From JAGVSZ01 sp963747775 (GTDB lineage Bacteria > Pseudomonadota > Gammaproteobacteria > Burkholderiales > SG8-39), in the NCBI GenBank assembly GCA_963747775.1, contig CAVVGT010000007.1, positions 186,001 through 250,000 on the forward strand: a DNA stretch of 64,000 nucleotides, written 5' to 3'. Position 1 is the stretch's first letter, and each line of letters opens with the position of its first letter. The notes below the pieces were generated by a model. That model saw only the letters and a list, made by a program, of their open reading frames with translations. It was not told the DNA's origin and did not search any database. Shown here piece after piece: positions 59,144-64,000 of this stretch. The position numbers and the translations under genes are program-made.

Positions 59144-59165
59144 GCAACAGCCTCGCCGCAAAGAC

Positions 59166-59197
59166 AAACGGCGCACGCCTTGCGGTGTGCGCCGTTT
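59166..59197. terminator. Bidirectional intrinsic terminator
   Basis: aaacggcgcac and gtgcgccgttt form a perfect 11-bp stem around a 10-nt loop between the convergent phasin and ssb genes. The flanking A and T runs give T residues after the stem on both strands, a typical bidirectional terminator. Confidence 0.8.
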
Positions 59198-59215
59198 CGT
59201 ATTGGACTGCGCCGA

Positions 59216-59668
59216 TCAGAACGGAATGTCGTCGTCCATGTCGGCGAGGGTAGTCGCCGGCTTCTTGGCCGCGGGCTTCGCCCCCGCCGCGGTCGGCTCG
59301 CTCGACTCGCGGGGCGGTGCATCGCCCATCCCTTCGCGCTTGCCGAGCAACTGCATCGCGTCTGCGACGATCTCGGTTGTGTAGCGATCCTGGCCCTCCT
59401 TGTCCTGCCACTTGCGGGTGCGGATCCGGCCCTCGACGTATACCTGCGCGCCCTTCTTCAGGTACTGCCCTGCAACTTCGGCGAGCCGTCCGAAGAACGC
59501 GATGCGGTGCCACTCGGTGGCCTCCTTCATCTCGCCGCTCGCCTTGTCCTTCCAGCGGTCGGTCGTCGCGATGCGGATGTTGGTGATCGCATCCCCGCTC
59601 GGCATGTAACGCGTCTCCGGGTCGGCGCCGAGGTTGCCCACGAGGATCACTTTGTTCACTGAGGCCAT
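59216..59668 (-). CDS. ssb: Single-stranded DNA-binding protein
   Basis: 150 residues. OB-fold: VNKVILVGNLGADPETRYMP, RIATTDRWKDKASGEMKEAT, EWHRIAFFGRLAEVAGQYLK and VYVEGRIRTRKWQDKEGQ. A Pro/Ala-rich linker leads to the conserved acidic tip DDDIPF that recruits repair and replication proteins. It coats ssDNA during replication, recombination and repair. The ATG has gggaggg upstream and lies 63 nt after the MFS gene. Confidence 0.96.
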   Translation of the reverse strand: MASVNKVILVGNLGADPETRYMPSGDAITNIRIATTDRWKDKASGEMKEATEWHRIAFFGRLAEVAGQYLKKGAQVYVEGRIRTRKWQDKEGQDRYTTEIVADAMQLLGKREGMGDAPPRESSEPTAAGAKPAAKKPATTLADMDDDIPF

Positions 59669-59698
59669 TGCACGCCCTCCCTTTAAGACATTACGAGC

Positions 59699-59717
59699 AA
59701 AGGGGCGACGCCCCCTT
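59699..59717 (-). terminator. Terminator between MFS and ssb genes
   Basis: aaggggc and gcccccctt arms with a gac loop. On the minus strand the stem is followed by TTTGC. It lies 14 nt after the MFS stop, separating it from ssb. Confidence 0.5.
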
Positions 59718-59731
59718 GCAGATCTCCCAAG

Positions 59732-61108
59732 TCAGAGCTTCCCCAAAAGCTTCAGAACGCTCGACTCGTCCCAGCCCGGCGTCACCTTGAGGTGAGCGAC
59801 GCCTTCGCCCGGCACGACCACCGCTTCACGCACGCCGTGGATCTGCACCAGCCGGCGGCGCAGTTCCTCCGGATCCATTGCCGCCGACACCGTAACGGTG
59901 CGCTGGCGGACCGGCGGCGGCACGTCCATTCCGGACGCGATCACCGCCCAAAGCGCCATCAGCGCCGCGCAGAGCCCAAACACGCCGCTCGCGCCGAAGT
60001 GCTTCGCGACTACGCCGCCCAGCGCGCCGCCCGCGAACAGGCCGAGCGCCTGGGTCGTATTGTAGACCCCGAGCGCCGTCGCCCTCGCGTGCGCCGGCGC
60101 CACGCGCGTCACGAGCGACGGGATCGCCGCCTCGAGCAGGTTGAACCCGACGAAGAATGCGAGCAGCCCGAGCACGATGCTACCCACGCCAGTGGCCCAC
60201 CCGGTGAGCCACACCTGCGCGAGCCCCACGACCGCAATCGAGCCCAGGAACAGGCGCCGGGAGCGGCCGCGGCGCTCCGCCGCCAGCAGCGGCGGCACCA
60301 TCAGGACGAACGAAGCGACCACGACGGGCAGGTAGACTTTCCAGTGTTCGGTGACCGGCAGCCCGCCGCGATCGACGAGGAGCGGCGGGACCACGACGAA
60401 CATCGCCATCTGCGCGACGTGCAGCGCGAAGATCCCGAAGTTGAGTCGCGCGAGCTCGACGTTCCGCAGCACGCCGCCGACCGTCGCCGGGGCAAGGTCG
60501 GCGCCCGCCGGCGCGTGAATCACGGGTTCGTGCGGAACGACCTGCAGCGTCACCCAGATGCCAAGGAGCGCGAGCGCGCCGGTGAGCGCGAAGATGCCCG
60601 CCATGTCGATGGCTTTGTAGAGCGCCGGTGCGGCGACCAGCGACAGCGCGAACATCAAGCCGATCGACGCTCCGATGATCGCCATCGTCTTGGTGCGATG
60701 CTCCTCGCGGGTGAGGTCGGCCGCGAGCGCCATCACTGCCGCGCTGATCGCGCCGGCGCCTTGAATCGCGCGGCCGAGGATCGTAACGTAGATGTCCGTC
60801 GCCCCGGCAGCGACGAAGCTTCCTGCTGCGAACAGGACGAGACCGATCACGATCACGCGCTTGCGGCCATAGCGGTCGGCCGCCATGCCGTACGGGATCT
60901 GCAGGAACGCCTGCGTGAGGCCGTAGGCACCCAGAGCGATGCCGACCAGCGTCAGGTTGTCTCCACCGACGAGACTCGGTGCATGCACCGCGAACACGGG
61001 GAGGATGAGGAAGAGGCCGAGCATCCGCACCGCGAACAGGGACCCCAGCGAGAAGCCGGCGCGGCGTTCTGCCGGCGACATGCGGCCGACGGGGGAGGGT
61101 TCCTGCAT
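59732..61108 (-). CDS. YajR-like MFS transporter with C-terminal YAM domain
   Basis: 458 residues from ATG 61108. Twelve membrane helices with MFS motif A ADRYGRKRVIVIGLVLFAAG and motif-like PIGILVG-type segments (FLILPVFAVHAPSLVGGDNL at the front). The last 70 residues form a soluble ferredoxin-like domain (SAAMDPEELRRRLVQIHGV, VVVPGEGVAHLKVTPGWDES), as in E. coli YajR. It is likely a proton-coupled exporter of unknown drug or metabolite. Between uvrA and ssb, an order seen in several proteobacteria. Confidence 0.9.
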   Translation of the reverse strand: MQEPSPVGRMSPAERRAGFSLGSLFAVRMLGLFLILPVFAVHAPSLVGGDNLTLVGIALGAYGLTQAFLQIPYGMAADRYGRKRVIVIGLVLFAAGSFVAAGATDIYVTILGRAIQGAGAISAAVMALAADLTREEHRTKTMAIIGASIGLMFALSLVAAPALYKAIDMAGIFALTGALALLGIWVTLQVVPHEPVIHAPAGADLAPATVGGVLRNVELARLNFGIFALHVAQMAMFVVVPPLLVDRGGLPVTEHWKVYLPVVVASFVLMVPPLLAAERRGRSRRLFLGSIAVVGLAQVWLTGWATGVGSIVLGLLAFFVGFNLLEAAIPSLVTRVAPAHARATALGVYNTTQALGLFAGGALGGVVAKHFGASGVFGLCAALMALWAVIASGMDVPPPVRQRTVTVSAAMDPEELRRRLVQIHGVREAVVVPGEGVAHLKVTPGWDESSVLKLLGKL

Positions 61109-61209
61109 GGGGAGCAGACGGGACGTGCGCCGGCATATTAGCGGATTCGCATGCATGGGGACGCGCGCCGTGCGTCACGCAAGGGTGGCGCCGGGCGGTC
61201 CGACTCTCG

Positions 61210-61215
61210 TAAAAT
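61210..61215 (+). promoter_or_regulatory. Possible -10 element for uvrA
   Basis: TAAAAT lies 28 nt before the uvrA ATG; no good -35 and no LexA CTG-N10-CAG box is visible in the gap. Confidence 0.3.
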
Positions 61216-61243
61216 AGCGGATTCTCTTCGCCCCACCCGCAGC

Positions 61244-64000
<2,757 letters not shown>

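Noticed and set aside
61109..61243. LexA (SOS) box between uvrA and the MFS gene
   Set aside because: No CTG-N10-CAG or related pattern is present in the gap.

Overview
The window is GC-rich and densely coded. It reads as a chromosomal segment of a betaproteobacterium, probably Burkholderiales-like. Supporting signs are the fmdB-DUF502-aspS-nudB block, an AspRS of the non-discriminating (RRDHGG) type, a phasin-like protein plus a PHA-depolymerase-like protein, a hydantoin/amino-acid ABC catabolic operon, and the uvrA / MFS / ssb neighbourhood. No rRNA, tRNA, CRISPR array, phage or insertion sequence was found. The assignment to a clade is inference from gene content.

Layout. 1-2.7 kb (minus): a frameshifted GST fragment at the edge, then two paralogous secreted TonB-C-like proteins flanking a zinc-free MDR oxidoreductase. 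2.8-7.0 kb (minus, tight operon): a heteromeric-looking acyl-CoA dehydrogenase pair, a lipoprotein methyltransferase and an EgtB/SenA-type non-haem iron enzyme. 7.1-10.1 kb (plus): nucleotide-sugar genes UXS-gmd-fcl. 10.7-19.6 kb (minus): a long operon joining D-hydantoinase, a monooxygenase-fold protein, a lipoprotein, N-carbamoyl-D-amino-acid hydrolase, an ATZ/TRZ-type amidohydrolase and a polar amino-acid ABC importer. That importer carries an extra leaderless binding protein and a DUF1272 protein. A hydantoin racemase lies just across the divergent dusA gene (20.7 kb). 21-31 kb: mixed metabolic genes, including a CoA-transferase pair separated from a carboxymuconolactone-decarboxylase gene by a perfect 23-bp palindrome over back-to-back promoters, and an aldehyde dehydrogenase broken by about nine single-base frame changes. 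31-33 kb: two small exported proteins, an NmrA-like protein and a membrane protein. 33.2-36.4 kb: an FHA / PP2C phosphatase / Ser-Thr kinase (with PEGA tail) signalling set. 36.5-43.4 kb: a membrane hydrolase, an IlvD/Edd dehydratase, tandem MaoC proteins with ComB behind a terminator-like leader, and a ClsB-YbhP pair.

43.4-49.7 kb (minus) is a housekeeping-type operon, fmdB-DUF502-aspS-(secreted RNase)-(barstar)-nudB-START-lipoprotein. The RNase/barstar toxin-antitoxin-like pair is inserted between aspS and nudB, and a degenerate 7-bp-period repeat follows it. 50.2-53.5 kb holds a DUF1800/DUF1501 exported pair. 53.6-56.5 kb holds type II secretion minor pseudopilins H, I and J without gspK, followed by a JDVT-CTERM-like sorted protein overlapping its probable dedicated glutamic intramembrane protease (MrtJ-like). 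56.5-64 kb holds AsmA, a phasin-like protein, ssb, a YajR-like MFS transporter and uvrA, which runs off the right edge.

Translational coupling by ATGA/GTGA overlaps is frequent, which supports the operon calls. The most interesting points are the hydantoin operon with its odd ABC components, the JDVT-CTERM/MrtJ pair beside orphan pseudopilins, the RNase/barstar pair in the aspS operon, the ACAD-methyltransferase-EgtB/SenA operon, the divergent palindromic operator at 25.8 kb, and the terminator placed directly before the maoC start codon.
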